A DNA stretch of 64,000 nt, taken from an uncultured Bacteroidales bacterium (GTDB lineage: Bacteria; Bacteroidota; Bacteroidia; Bacteroidales; Muribaculaceae). The notes below the pieces were generated by a model that worked only from the letters and a program-made list of their open reading frames with translations, had not been told where the DNA came from and searched no databases. Where the stretch lies: positions 60,923 to 124,922 of the forward strand of contig CACZVR010000002.1 in assembly GCA_902784675.1 (NCBI GenBank), given 5' to 3'. Shown piece after piece: positions 53,819 to 62,189 of the stretch (position 1 is its first letter; the number at the start of each line of letters is the position of its first letter). A program made the translations under genes and the position numbers.

Positions 53819-55009
53819 TTATCCCAATTCAACCATTGCAGAGCCGCTCCAGCGGTACAACTTGTTGGATTGGGCGTTTGCGTATATCAAAAGTTTGCTC
53901 GGTGCGCCAAGGTCTATTTCCACCGAAGATGATTTCTTGTAGAAAATCTTCCCTTCGGACGGGTCGAAATAGGTGTCACCGACATTCAAGGTGACGTACA
54001 CCTGTGTGTTGCCGGTATTACCTGCGTTGTCAAGGGTGGAGCCCATGGACTTCATAACTTGAGGGGTGGCCTGTGAAGATGACATGCGGCCATTGCCGTC
54101 GAGGTTGATACCGAAACGGATAAACACGCCACCGCTGGAGTCCCATTTATAGAGCAAGCCTGTGCTCTTGTGGCAGTAGATGATATCTGTTTGAGGATCG
54201 CCTACAGGAGAGCTAATCCTGCTCCCGTGGTTGTTGGTGTATTCGTACATAAACAGGCTTCCATCCGAGAAGAAGATGTCACCGGGTGTCAAGCCTGACA
54301 AATCAGCATCGGCGTCGATGTTGAAAAGCATATTCCTCTGCAACAGCTCTGATTTGATAAGCCCATTGGCATCAAGGCCTGCAAATGAAATCTCCATCAT
54401 GCTGTAGGCATTGGCCTGCCACTGCTGCAGGGCGGTGATGTTAGAAACGGCGGCCTCGAGCTTCACCTTGTCGGCTGCAGTCATCAGTCCAGCTTCTAAT
54501 GTGGTGGCACCGACAAAGGTCACCTGTGTGACCGTGTCATCATGCCGCTTGTAGTTGAGCGTAACCCTGTCAGCGTAGCTCGAGGTGGTCAGCTGCTTCA
54601 GGTATTTGTTGTAAGCAACGTCAAGATGGTATTTGTCTGTGGCCGTTAGGATACCGGCAAAGGTGGTGGTGGCCCCAGGCAGGTTGAGTAACACGGCATC
54701 ATGGCCATGCTGCTTCAATGACAGCTGAAGGACGGTGCCGGTCTGGTCGAACGAAAACGAGTCGATGACATTTGCTTCTGAGGCAGTGAGCGCATTCTGC
54801 GCTGCCTGCCGGGCTGTCTCTGCATTGGCTTCCGCAGCCGATACACGTGTGATGAGGTCTGTCGCCTCACTGGTATCGATCTGATTGAGGGCACCGATCA
54901 AGTCGGCTATTTGCTGAAGGAGCGATCCGAGGACTTCGGGCGTGATGCTGTCAGGAGCCGTCATAGCGCGAAGTGCCGAGATCTTCCGTGTAAGGTTGTT
55001 GATATCCAT
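53819..55009 (-). CDS. Phage tail-fibre protein
   Basis: 396 residues from the ATG at 55009 (MDINNLTRKIS). N-terminal helical trimerisation part with ITRVSAAEANAETARQAAQN heptads, then two fibre repeats with TTTFAGILTATDKYHLD and TTLEAGLMTAADKVKLE, a pattern common in Bacteroidales fibres, and a beta-rich end ending KLYRWSGSAMVELG. First gene of the receptor-binding block. Confidence 0.8.
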   Translation of the reverse strand: MDINNLTRKISALRAMTAPDSITPEVLGSLLQQIADLIGALNQIDTSEATDLITRVSAAEANAETARQAAQNALTASEANVIDSFSFDQTGTVLQLSLKQHGHDAVLLNLPGATTTFAGILTATDKYHLDVAYNKYLKQLTTSSYADRVTLNYKRHDDTVTQVTFVGATTLEAGLMTAADKVKLEAAVSNITALQQWQANAYSMMEISFAGLDANGLIKSELLQRNMLFNIDADADLSGLTPGDIFFSDGSLFMYEYTNNHGSRISSPVGDPQTDIIYCHKSTGLLYKWDSSGGVFIRFGINLDGNGRMSSSQATPQVMKSMGSTLDNAGNTGNTQVYVTLNVGDTYFDPSEGKIFYKKSSSVEIDLGAPSKLLIYANAQSNKLYRWSGSAMVELG

Positions 55010-55447
55010 AATTGTGAATGATAAGTTTTCCACGAATTTACGCACTGGCCTCGGGCTGCGAAAAGACAGGGCAGGCGATGGTAACTTCATGGCGCCAGGC
55101 GATGGTGTGTGGTGTGGGTTTCTCCGCTCGCCGGAGGCGAGGGTGTTCAAGATGACCAAGCGGAAAAGGAACACAAATGAGCGTTAGGGTGCTTCGCGGG
55201 AACCCATTTGAAGACTAGGTTGCGGCACGAAAAAGAGCCAGGTGCATCCCTGCAGCCGGCCCTGAGTAACTAATTGATTTCTACATTTAACGATACTTAA
55301 TTATTAACCCTTAAATCTTAATTCTATGAAAGAAATCTGTACTTAATGTTTGTCTTACGCCCTACCCGGGCCGGGTGATGTCAGGAAGGCGTGCATCCCT
55401 GCAGGCCTATCCACTTCATGAAAAAATTATTACATTCTTTTGATGCT

Positions 55448-55529
55448 TTGCAGGCAGGGGGAGAATCGAACTCCCCTGGTTTTTAGACACCCCTTTGGGG
55501 GTATGTTTGCTTTTTGAGAAATCAAACAT
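55448..55529 (-). other. tRNA-like T-arm and hairpins in a gene-free region
   Basis: On the minus strand 55459-55475 is a perfect T-arm (gggag-ttcgatt-ctccc) followed by CCTGCCTGCA like an acceptor 3' end. Upstream come a 5-bp accc hairpin (55489-55502) and a 7-bp atgtttg/caaacat stem (55503-55529). The nearest matching 5' acceptor strand is 127 bases away, too far for a normal tRNA. The wider gap 55187-55592 otherwise holds a 14-mer repeat (gtgcatccctgcag at 55242 and 55391) and no gene. Confidence 0.4.
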
Positions 55530-55592
55530 TTAACACACTTTTGTTTATTAACGGTTACTATATATACCTGTCTGCCTTGCCACATTATTGAC

Positions 55593-55868
55593 CTATGAAT
55601 TAACACCTCCTTTCTCTTTAGAGCCGGGCTGTTCCTGTTCCGATTTGAGTTCGTTAAGATGCCCGGCGATTAATGTCAATAGATCCTGCAGCTGTTTACC
55701 GTTGAAGCCTGACTTGATCAGTGCGATGGTCAGCCATTCGACGGCCTGTTTTGATCCGAATTGCCAGCCTTTCCTGAATGAAGACTTGGCCAGCTTTCGT
55801 GCAGATATCACATAAAATATGGTTATGATGATAAATGCAATGTAGTAGATTTTCTCCATATCTGTCAT
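55593..55868 (-). CDS. Small single-pass membrane protein
   Basis: 91 residues. One N-terminal transmembrane helix (about 6-22) followed by a basic helical region (RKLAKSSFRKGWQFGSKQAVEW) given here in part, and a soluble tail. Last gene of the early small-gene cluster. Function unknown. Confidence 0.65.
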   Translation of the reverse strand: MTDMEKIYYIAFIIITIFYVISARKLAKSSFRKGWQFGSKQAVEWLTIALIKSGFNGKQLQDLLTLIAGHLNELKSEQEQPGSKEKGGVNS

Positions 55869-55869
55869 A

Positions 55870-56172
55870 TTAGCTAAGAATGAATAGGTCGGGTTTTGTC
55901 TTGATGAATGTCACGATAGTTTCTGCCATGGCCTTGCTGTAGCTGGCACCCGTATCACGGAATGTTGATGCCGCCCGTTTTGAGGATGTGAGCTCAATCT
56001 TGCAAGGCTTTTCATTTAAGATCTGTACATCCCAGTCGCCAATCAGTCTGAGGTATTGCCTACGCCTGAACCACCTCCATATCATGATGTAGTACACATA
56101 GGACCTGCTGACCTTCTCGCCACGGATGTTCAGCACCTCAGTGTTCTTGCGACGGATGACCTTCACTATCAT
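55870..56172 (-). CDS. Small basic phage protein
   Basis: 100 residues from the ATG at 56172 (MIVKVIRRKN), which overlaps the previous stop by ATGA; the longer frame lies in the previous gene. Rich in Arg/Trp/Tyr (IMIWRWFRRRQYLRL). No family recognised. Confidence 0.6.
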   Translation of the reverse strand: MIVKVIRRKNTEVLNIRGEKVSRSYVYYIMIWRWFRRRQYLRLIGDWDVQILNEKPCKIELTSSKRAASTFRDTGASYSKAMAETIVTFIKTKPDLFILS

Positions 56173-56402
56173 GACCGGCCTCCTTTCTCGGCCCACTTGA
56201 GGATGCCGTCTATAGTCCTCTCCTTGCACTTGTTGCTGTCGAACAGCAGCTGCTCGTCACCGTTATCCAGGACACGGTATAGTTTGACGTCAAAAACATT
56301 CGACAACACTACCGCATCATAGATGGCAGCTCTAGTGGTCGGCCGCTCTTCATATAGGTCAGAGTCCGGCGAGACGAAATGGAATTTTTTCTGTTTACTC
56401 AT
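56169..56402 (-). CDS. Small phage protein
   Basis: 77 residues, overlapping the HTH gene by 8 bases. Acidic/basic mix, one probable helix-strand domain (SNVFDVKLYRVLDNGDEQ). Function unknown. Confidence 0.6.
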   Translation of the reverse strand: MSKQKKFHFVSPDSDLYEERPTTRAAIYDAVVLSNVFDVKLYRVLDNGDEQLLFDSNKCKERTIDGILKWAEKGGRS

Positions 56403-56688
56403 GTTTTGCTTTAGTTCTATTGTTCGGCGTCTGCGGCTGCAGATACCATGGTTTCTTTAATGTACATTCTCGCTTAGCCTTGGGCTGATCGCTTGCATCG
56501 CTGCCTGCAATCACTTCCGGCTTTTCATATTCTCGCTTCTGGCTACGCTTCACGCCCATGGAGCTGACCAGCTTGTAGATGGACTCCGACTTCCTGCCGA
56601 AGCGACGGGCGATTTCATTGACTTGGAGCCCGTCTTGATAGAGCTGGGCGATCTCGTTCTTTTCTTCTTCAGTGTAGGCTTTTCTCAT
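56395..56688 (-). CDS. Small helix-turn-helix protein
   Basis: 97 residues. Residues about 8-45 (YQDGLQVNEIARRFGRKSES) form a homeodomain/resolvase-type HTH. The rest is a basic, Pro-rich, probably disordered tail. It may be a regulator or DNA-binding accessory. A C11 tract before it could fuse it to the preceding gene. Confidence 0.7.
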   Translation of the reverse strand: MRKAYTEEEKNEIAQLYQDGLQVNEIARRFGRKSESIYKLVSSMGVKRSQKREYEKPEVIAGSDASDQPKAKRECTLKKPWYLQPQTPNNRTKAKHE

Positions 56689-56702
56689 CTTGTTCGTTGT
56701 TA

Positions 56703-56987
56703 CTACTGTTTTCGGCGACTGGGGGGGGGGGAAGACAGACCGTGGTCTATAAATGTATATTTTGGGACATCATTATCCGTTACCGGCTTTGACCCTTGAC
56801 GGCCCAATACCGGTCTATATACATAGGGCTTATCATCTCCATTGATCCTGTCCTGAAATGCGACAAGAGCAGACAGCAGACCCATATATAGTGGGACTGG
56901 TATTCCGTCGCCATCGACACTACCACATGTTATCTTAAACTTAGTGGACTCTGCAAATTCCACATGGAATGTAATATCAGCTTTCAT
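56703..56987 (-). CDS. Small phage protein ending in a homopolymer-coded tail
   Basis: 94 residues from the ATG at 56987 (MKADITFHVEF), preferred because the longer frame overlaps the whole previous gene. It ends SSPPPSRRKQ, with PPP coded by an eleven-C run. Beta-strand N-terminus, helical middle (LLSALVAFQDRIN). Function unknown. Confidence 0.55.
   Translation of the reverse strand: MKADITFHVEFAESTKFKITCGSVDGDGIPVPLYMGLLSALVAFQDRINGDDKPYVYRPVLGRQGSKPVTDNDVPKYTFIDHGLSSPPPSRRKQ
56721..56731. repeat. C11/G11 homopolymer tract
   Basis: Eleven G on the plus strand inside the end of the 94-residue gene. With 12 the reading frame would pass its stop and join the HTH gene at 56688; with 10 it would add about 18 residues. 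Confidence 0.9.
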
Positions 56988-57225
56988 CTTCTTTGATTTC
57001 TTCCAGGTCATTAATCTCATATTCCCATTCGCAGGCATCCTTCTCTCTGATATTTTCAGCCAGAAAGTCATATCCTTCCCAACATTTAGAGTCCCTGATG
57101 TCGTGATTATATCCAAATGGGTATCTTCTTCCCATATACTCGAGTGAATCATATTGCTCATCTGTGACCGTCATTGTCACCCCGACGGTATATTTTACCG
57201 TGACGTTTAGTTTGATATCTTTCAT
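56977..57225 (-). CDS. Small acidic phage protein
   Basis: 82 residues, beta-rich start (IKLNVTVKYTVGVTMTV) and acidic end. It overlaps both neighbours. The start recalls the first strands of the next gene downstream and of the gene upstream, so three small paralogous beta proteins may lie side by side. Function unknown. Confidence 0.6.
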   Translation of the reverse strand: MKDIKLNVTVKYTVGVTMTVTDEQYDSLEYMGRRYPFGYNHDIRDSKCWEGYDFLAENIREKDACEWEYEINDLEEIKEDES

Positions 57226-57479
57226 AATTCTTCAAATTCTAGTTTGTATTTTTCTAATTCTCTCTTAGTCACTGTTTGCAGGGCTGCGAACGCAATGGGT
57301 ATGCGGTCCGCAATAATCGTTTTCCTTATTACCGTTGCTGAGAATGGTGCATTGTACTGTACTGTCACCTGGCATCGATAAATATCCTCGCTTGTTGTTG
57401 GGAAAGCCTCAAGAAAACCTTCGATTTCTTTGATGGCCTCGACGAGCTCGTTACCTCGTTGAAGTTTCTCGTTATCCAT
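57222..57479 (-). CDS. Small phage protein
   Basis: 85 residues. N-terminal helix, then strands (CQVTVQYNAPFSATVIRKTI) and a C-terminal helix. ATGA overlap with the following gene. Function unknown. Confidence 0.6.
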   Translation of the reverse strand: MDNEKLQRGNELVEAIKEIEGFLEAFPTTSEDIYRCQVTVQYNAPFSATVIRKTIIADRIPIAFAALQTVTKRELEKYKLEFEEL

Positions 57480-57495
57480 TGTTTCAATATTGAGG

Positions 57496-58023
57496 TTAAT
57501 CTGAAATAAGAAGAGTATCTGGGAAAGGTGTTCCCTCTTGTCTGTCTGCAGGGTTATAGCTATTCTTTGGCCTCAAGTCAACTTCAGCCATCGAATCGAC
57601 AATATCCTGATAAGTACAGCTACCTTCGAGATATTTTTGACCTATAGCGACAATATCTGAATTATTCAGCGTGAAGAGAAGCAAGTCCACGATTGCGCCA
57701 ACAAGGTCAAAAGAACCGTACGATCTAACAAATGCACCTTCATCATCAACATACCCAGCAATATAGCATTTGGACCGAAGATGATATTGGATGGCAAACC
57801 AACCACAAGCAGTGAATTTAGGCACGCTTTCTATCAGCAATGTCAATGACCAAGCCCGGCAAATGAACATGGTGGAGGTCTTTTCGACGGTTTCGCAATA
57901 GTCCGAAAGATAGGGATCGGGCTTGTCAGTTCGCAGGGTGTGGTTCCACATCAAATCAGGCTTTACCTTGAAGCCAGCCTCGATCAGATTCTTATATTCC
58001 ACTATGTCTGTAGCACGTCTCAT
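57496..58023 (-). CDS. Phage protein of unknown function
   Basis: 175 residues behind AAAGGAGGTAAGAA. Mixed alpha/beta, with Cys in YCETVEKTSTMFICRAW and a hydrophobic segment (LVGAIVDLLLFTL). No family recognised; an early-gene role is inferred from the operon. Confidence 0.6.
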   Translation of the reverse strand: MRRATDIVEYKNLIEAGFKVKPDLMWNHTLRTDKPDPYLSDYCETVEKTSTMFICRAWSLTLLIESVPKFTACGWFAIQYHLRSKCYIAGYVDDEGAFVRSYGSFDLVGAIVDLLLFTLNNSDIVAIGQKYLEGSCTYQDIVDSMAEVDLRPKNSYNPADRQEGTPFPDTLLISD

Positions 58024-58193
58024 TTCTTACCTCCTTTCACGTCACGAAGTTTTTTACCGTCTTTTCGGCAGAACTCTCCAACAGGAGCGGCACCATCATG
58101 TAGCCCATAGTCGCAACTCTGGACTTCTTCTCCACACCCATAACCATAAAGCGGAGTGTAGCCATGTTCACAGTTCAAACATCTAATTTTCAT
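58020..58193 (-). CDS. Small Cys-rich (zinc-ribbon-like) protein
   Basis: 57 residues, too short for most ORF cut-offs. ATG in an ATGA overlap, behind AGGAGGTAAGAA. The protein has CLNCEHG near the start, two more Cys (YGCGEE, SCDYG) and FC near the end, a spacing that could bind zinc. Confidence 0.65.
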   Translation of the reverse strand: MKIRCLNCEHGYTPLYGYGCGEEVQSCDYGLHDGAAPVGEFCRKDGKKLRDVKGGKK

Positions 58194-58537
58194 TTCTTAC
58201 CTCCTATCTGTTCTTTGACTTTTTGCAGAATATATTTGGATGCGAAATCACTTCCTTTCTGGAACATTTGCATCATCTGTTCAGCGTTATAATACTCATT
58301 AAGCTCGGCTTCAAATCCATCACGCAATGTATGTGTCTGCACGATGGGTTTAATGCCTTTAAGTGCTTCACGAGCTACTTGCTTAATAGCTAAATCAAGA
58401 ATTGTGTCGTCCTCAACCGAAATACAGGCTGGATTTTTGTCTGCCCACTCGGCACCCATCTCAAAATAGATTTTGCACTCTGGAAGGTGCTGACAGCTTT
58501 CAGTGGCCGCTTGTTCTATTTGTTCTTTTCTAGTCAT
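58190..58537 (-). CDS. Phage protein sharing a WADKNP module
   Basis: 115 residues behind AAAGGAGGTAAAC. It contains EWADKNPACISVEDD, close to the WADKNPHWISVEDELPE of the broken gene at 58530, a DUF551-like phrase found in small Bacteroidales phage proteins. The remainder is helical. Function unknown. Confidence 0.65.
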   Translation of the reverse strand: MTRKEQIEQAATESCQHLPECKIYFEMGAEWADKNPACISVEDDTILDLAIKQVAREALKGIKPIVQTHTLRDGFEAELNEYYNAEQMMQMFQKGSDFASKYILQKVKEQIGGKK

Positions 58538-58801
58538 TGTTTACCTCCTTTCTTGGTGGTTGTGGCATGGGCATCCAGTATTCTACATCGCCATCAAAGT
58601 CACGCCATTCACCACTGATATCATCGTAATAATCCTCGGTTCTGAAACCATCGTACAGGCAAACCAATACTGTCGGATAGGATATCAACCCATTATCTTC
58701 TTCGTTGTGTTCTGGCAACTCATCCTCAACCGAAATCCAGTGTGGATTTTTGTCTGCCCATAGTTAATTGCTTGTGCACAAATTTCATCTTCACGGTTCA
58801 T
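58530..58801 (-). pseudogene. DUF551-like small gene split by a one-base frame break
   Basis: A Shine-Dalgarno (AAAGGAGGTGAGG) and ATG at 58801 start MNREDEICAQAINY, but the frame closes after 38 codons. The expected continuation (ADKNPHWISVEDELPEHNEED...) lies in the neighbouring frame down to 58530. One extra G at 58757-58759 would restore an ~90-residue protein. Either a true inactivation or a base-count error. Confidence 0.6.
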
Positions 58802-58914
58802 ACCTCACCTCCTTTCTCGTCTTTGGTTTTAGACCATCTACACCAAAAATTGTCTTCGCAAAGCGAGCATTCTGCTTGGGTAACATTGTAGTTATATCTG
58901 CATCTGCTGCTCAT
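58798..58914 (-). CDS. Very small Cys-rich protein
   Basis: 38 residues, MSSRCRYNYNVTQAECSLCE at the start, with four Cys. It stands behind AGGAGGTGAATC and overlaps the next start (ATGA). Likely a zinc-binding micro-protein. Confidence 0.55.
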   Translation of the reverse strand: MSSRCRYNYNVTQAECSLCEDNFWCRWSKTKDEKGGEV

Positions 58915-58917
58915 GAT

Positions 58918-59112
58918 TCACCTCCTTCCTGCCGGTTTGAAAACAAAGTTACCTATACGCACGTCAACGCCTTGCTGTTCGCAAATCTGCTGACACCTTT
59001 TGCTGACCCTAGGGCATGAGAGCGGATTGCACCCAGTTCCCCAGTTTTCGCAGTAAAAGCACATCTCATACTGGAAATTTCCATACGTTCGATAATCAAT
59101 AGATTTTGACAT
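58918..59112 (-). CDS. Small Cys-rich protein
   Basis: 64 residues with C-x2-C-x5-C-x4-C spacing (MCFYCENWGTGCNPLSC) and two more Cys (RCQQIC). Probably metal-binding. It follows the primase gene by 23 bases. Confidence 0.65.
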   Translation of the reverse strand: MSKSIDYRTYGNFQYEMCFYCENWGTGCNPLSCPRVSKRCQQICEQQGVDVRIGNFVFKPAGRR

Positions 59113-59135
59113 AACTTTGGATTATTAAATTGTTG

Positions 59136-62100
59136 TTAGAATGGTTCTTTTAGAGCATGATCTGTATCGTAGATGGAGAAGTATTCAATGCCGCCGCTCT
59201 TGTCGGCCGTACCGATGAAACTCTCTCCAGGATGGTCAGCGATCCAGTTCTTGAAGCTCTTGCCCTCCTTGTTCAATTTGCTCGGGTTGAAATGAAGGCC
59301 CTTGAATTGGCAGTAGAAGCAGAGCTTTGTTTTGAAGTTTGCGGTCGAAATACCCGACCTCTGATCCGGGAAGTGGTTCTTGAAGTCCCCGAACATTTCG
59401 GAGCGTTGCTTACGGGCATTGATATTGAATCCCGTCTGGTCGAAATAGACCTCTGCCCACTGGTAGATGCTCTCGCTCATCTGTTGGCGCAGCGTGCGCA
59501 GCATGATGTCGTGCATGGGCGGCATGATGGCACCCTGTCCTGGGCGAGACCAGCCGTTCTGCATCGATGTCAGGTAGAGGAACACGCATTCCACCATGAA
59601 ATTGTAGAATAGGTTCCACTGTTCCAGATCCCAGTCCGCGAAGAACTGGTGGCCGAACACATCGATGGGGTGCCTCGAGTCGTTGAAATAGTTCGAGAAC
59701 GACAGGTAGATGATGCGCTCCTGGGATGAGCGCGTCTGGCTGCCATTGATGGCGTGGTTCGTCGTGATGTAGAACTTCGGTGATTTCTCGTTAGGGATCG
59801 AGAAGCGGCCACCACCCTTCACATTGATATTGAGGTCGCCGGTGATGGCCATGTAGAAGCGTTCAAAATTGAAGTTCACTGCGACGTCATCCAGGAATAC
59901 ATTGCGGGTGCGTAGCGTAATCTTGGTGAACAGGAAATCGTCATCATTCTTCGTGTTGCGTCCATCGATGGTTGACTGTTCCATCATATAGGAGAGTGCC
60001 TTGCCGATAAGAGACTTACCAGTACGGCCGTTGGACTGGCCCACGTCGCTCAGCTCGCCGTCCATGGCAATCACCGCCTTCAGCTCGGTCTGATACTTAT
60101 AGTCGCACAAGAGATAGCCGATGGCCGTCATCTTGTTCAATACATGCTGCCAGAACTCAGCCTTTTCCTGGGGCGTCTGTGGCCCGCCCTTCTCATGCCA
60201 GAAATTGGACGTGTACAGCATGAAGTTGTACATGTCACAGTTCTTGCCGGCTGCAGTCGGAATGAGGTAGATGTGGCCCGTATCAGGATCCCGTTCCACC
60301 GACTGGATGATCTGCACACGCTCAAAGTTGTGTTTGATGACCTTGTGCTCCCAGACGGTGCAGGCAATCACCTTATTGACGTCGATATCTTGAGGCGTAA
60401 TAGTCACCATACCGTTAGAGAAAAACATCTTCTGTTGGTAGGGCTGGTATTCGTCAAAGTTGTCATCGATACGGTCAAGGCGCTCCAGCTTGTCGGTCGA
60501 GAGGTCGTTGGTCAGACGAGCCGAGAAGTGGTTGCGCACACGATGATCCTTGGTGGCCATCTGGATGTAGGCCCACATAAATTCGCGTATCTGCACCGCG
60601 CTTGACGGGTAGGCAATACCATCCTCGATATGGACAAAGTTATACATGCCCGGCTCAAGGTCTGCAGTGTGGATGCGGTAGAAGCCCGCCTGCTGGATGA
60701 ACTGCAGGGCCTCATAGGTATCAAGCGTCACTGTGATTTTGCCAGTGGTTGGATTAGGGTCTGACACGCTCCAGAACTCCTTATCGGCAATCACCTTTGA
60801 TGCCAGCTCGATGTTCCCTTCAGGGCTGACTTTGTATCTGAACCTGTTAAATTTGAACGTCTTCAGCGGCAGCAGCTGGTCGTGGTACTTCTCGAAGAAC
60901 TTGTCATAGTCATTGAGTAGCCAGTAGTCCCTGATCTGCTGGTCGCTCTTGGTGGACACATTGAAGATCGAGCAGTATTTCCCGATGCCGTCATGGGCGT
61001 GGACTGCAAAGTCAATATCCTTGGCCAGCTCATCCTCTTTGCCTTTGAGCGTACCCACCAGCAGGTCATCCACACCTTTGTCCCCTCGCTCATTATCATT
61101 GATGTGGCCAAAGTAGATGTCAACATTGACACCTATATTGTGGAGGCTGCCCACATATTTTTTAAATTTCACGGCCGCCAACGAGAAAAGGTGCGGGCGA
61201 TAGTCAATCGCTTCATCAGGATTCAGCTTGCCCAGGTGGTCCCAGTCGCTGTCAAACAGCAGCACCACATTCTTGACGTTACAACGCTGAATGATATACT
61301 GCAGATCCTGGGGAAGTCCAGTGTCCTTATTCCCAATATTGAAGATACCCTGGATGGCCAGAGACGGGATGCCGTGTTTACAGGCCTTTTCCGCCTTCTT
61401 TTCTCCTTCCTGGATCACCAGCGTCTCGATGGGAAGTGATTTCTTATACAGGTCACGTATCTTTTGGGGAATGTAGAACCTGGTTGGAGCACCTTTCGGA
61501 GTCTGATATTTGTTTTCTCTAGTGCTACCCTCAGGAGTATGTAGTGACGGGTTGGACCATCGGATGCGGATGTACGGTCTGAGGCCGCCCCGGGCGCCAC
61601 GTGTGGAATACATCCCCATGGTGCCGTCCAGGTTATAATAATAGATGAGCATTTCATCGTCGCCCTCATGGACAGTGCCTGAGGCGTCGATGCTGCCCCG
61701 GCGCATCGCTGGCTCATAGATCGTCAGTTTGCCGTCCTTGCTCTTCGTCTCTACCATTACGTCCTCGGTGGTCAAGCCTGAGGCCTCCAGCTGCTGCTCA
61801 CAGAAACTCTTGGCTGCAGCCTTCACATGATGGACGGTGGCCAGCCTCTTGATTTCTTGCTCGCTCTGGATGAAGATGCCAGCAGCATCAGCGGTCATCT
61901 TGATGGCCTCCGGGTAACGGCTTCTGTCCTCGTTGCACCGGTAATACATCGTCGCATCGAGGGCATTGTTCAAGGTGAAACCGCAGCTGAAGCAGTGGGC
62001 GATGTTCTTTCGCGACGTATGGGTGACACAAAGCCCTTTTTGCTTGCCGCCATGCTTGCCCTCGGCACCGCACTTTGGGCACGGCACGTAAGAGGTCGCC

Positions 62101-62189
62101 TTCGAGCGGTCGGCACCAGGGATGCAAGTCCTGATGTCCGCCTGCGCTTTTAACAGACTGACAGTATTATCATCATAATAGTCGCTCAT
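59136..62189 (-). CDS. Primase-helicase (CHC2 zinc finger, Toprim-like, SF3 helicase)
   Basis: 1017 residues. The zinc finger CPKC...CFSC lies at about 37-80. A Toprim/DUF3854-like part has VIQEGEKKAEKACKHGIP and LLFDSDWDHL (about 255-315). The C-terminal D5-like SF3 helicase has Walker A GQSNGRTGKS (about 716) and the following RNVFLDDVAVNF acidic box. It makes primers and unwinds the phage origin; it is the only replication enzyme seen, so the host polymerase is used. Confidence 0.9.
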   Translation of the reverse strand: MSDYYDDNTVSLLKAQADIRTCIPGADRSKATSYVPCPKCGAEGKHGGKQKGLCVTHTSRKNIAHCFSCGFTLNNALDATMYYRCNEDRSRYPEAIKMTADAAGIFIQSEQEIKRLATVHHVKAAAKSFCEQQLEASGLTTEDVMVETKSKDGKLTIYEPAMRRGSIDASGTVHEGDDEMLIYYYNLDGTMGMYSTRGARGGLRPYIRIRWSNPSLHTPEGSTRENKYQTPKGAPTRFYIPQKIRDLYKKSLPIETLVIQEGEKKAEKACKHGIPSLAIQGIFNIGNKDTGLPQDLQYIIQRCNVKNVVLLFDSDWDHLGKLNPDEAIDYRPHLFSLAAVKFKKYVGSLHNIGVNVDIYFGHINDNERGDKGVDDLLVGTLKGKEDELAKDIDFAVHAHDGIGKYCSIFNVSTKSDQQIRDYWLLNDYDKFFEKYHDQLLPLKTFKFNRFRYKVSPEGNIELASKVIADKEFWSVSDPNPTTGKITVTLDTYEALQFIQQAGFYRIHTADLEPGMYNFVHIEDGIAYPSSAVQIREFMWAYIQMATKDHRVRNHFSARLTNDLSTDKLERLDRIDDNFDEYQPYQQKMFFSNGMVTITPQDIDVNKVIACTVWEHKVIKHNFERVQIIQSVERDPDTGHIYLIPTAAGKNCDMYNFMLYTSNFWHEKGGPQTPQEKAEFWQHVLNKMTAIGYLLCDYKYQTELKAVIAMDGELSDVGQSNGRTGKSLIGKALSYMMEQSTIDGRNTKNDDDFLFTKITLRTRNVFLDDVAVNFNFERFYMAITGDLNINVKGGGRFSIPNEKSPKFYITTNHAINGSQTRSSQERIIYLSFSNYFNDSRHPIDVFGHQFFADWDLEQWNLFYNFMVECVFLYLTSMQNGWSRPGQGAIMPPMHDIMLRTLRQQMSESIYQWAEVYFDQTGFNINARKQRSEMFGDFKNHFPDQRSGISTANFKTKLCFYCQFKGLHFNPSKLNKEGKSFKNWIADHPGESFIGTADKSGGIEYFSIYDTDHALKEPF

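Noticed and set aside
55448-55580. Canonical phage tRNA on the minus strand
   Set aside because: Only the T-arm and 3' acceptor-like strand are convincing; the total length would be ~127 bases and no D-arm or anticodon arm fits.
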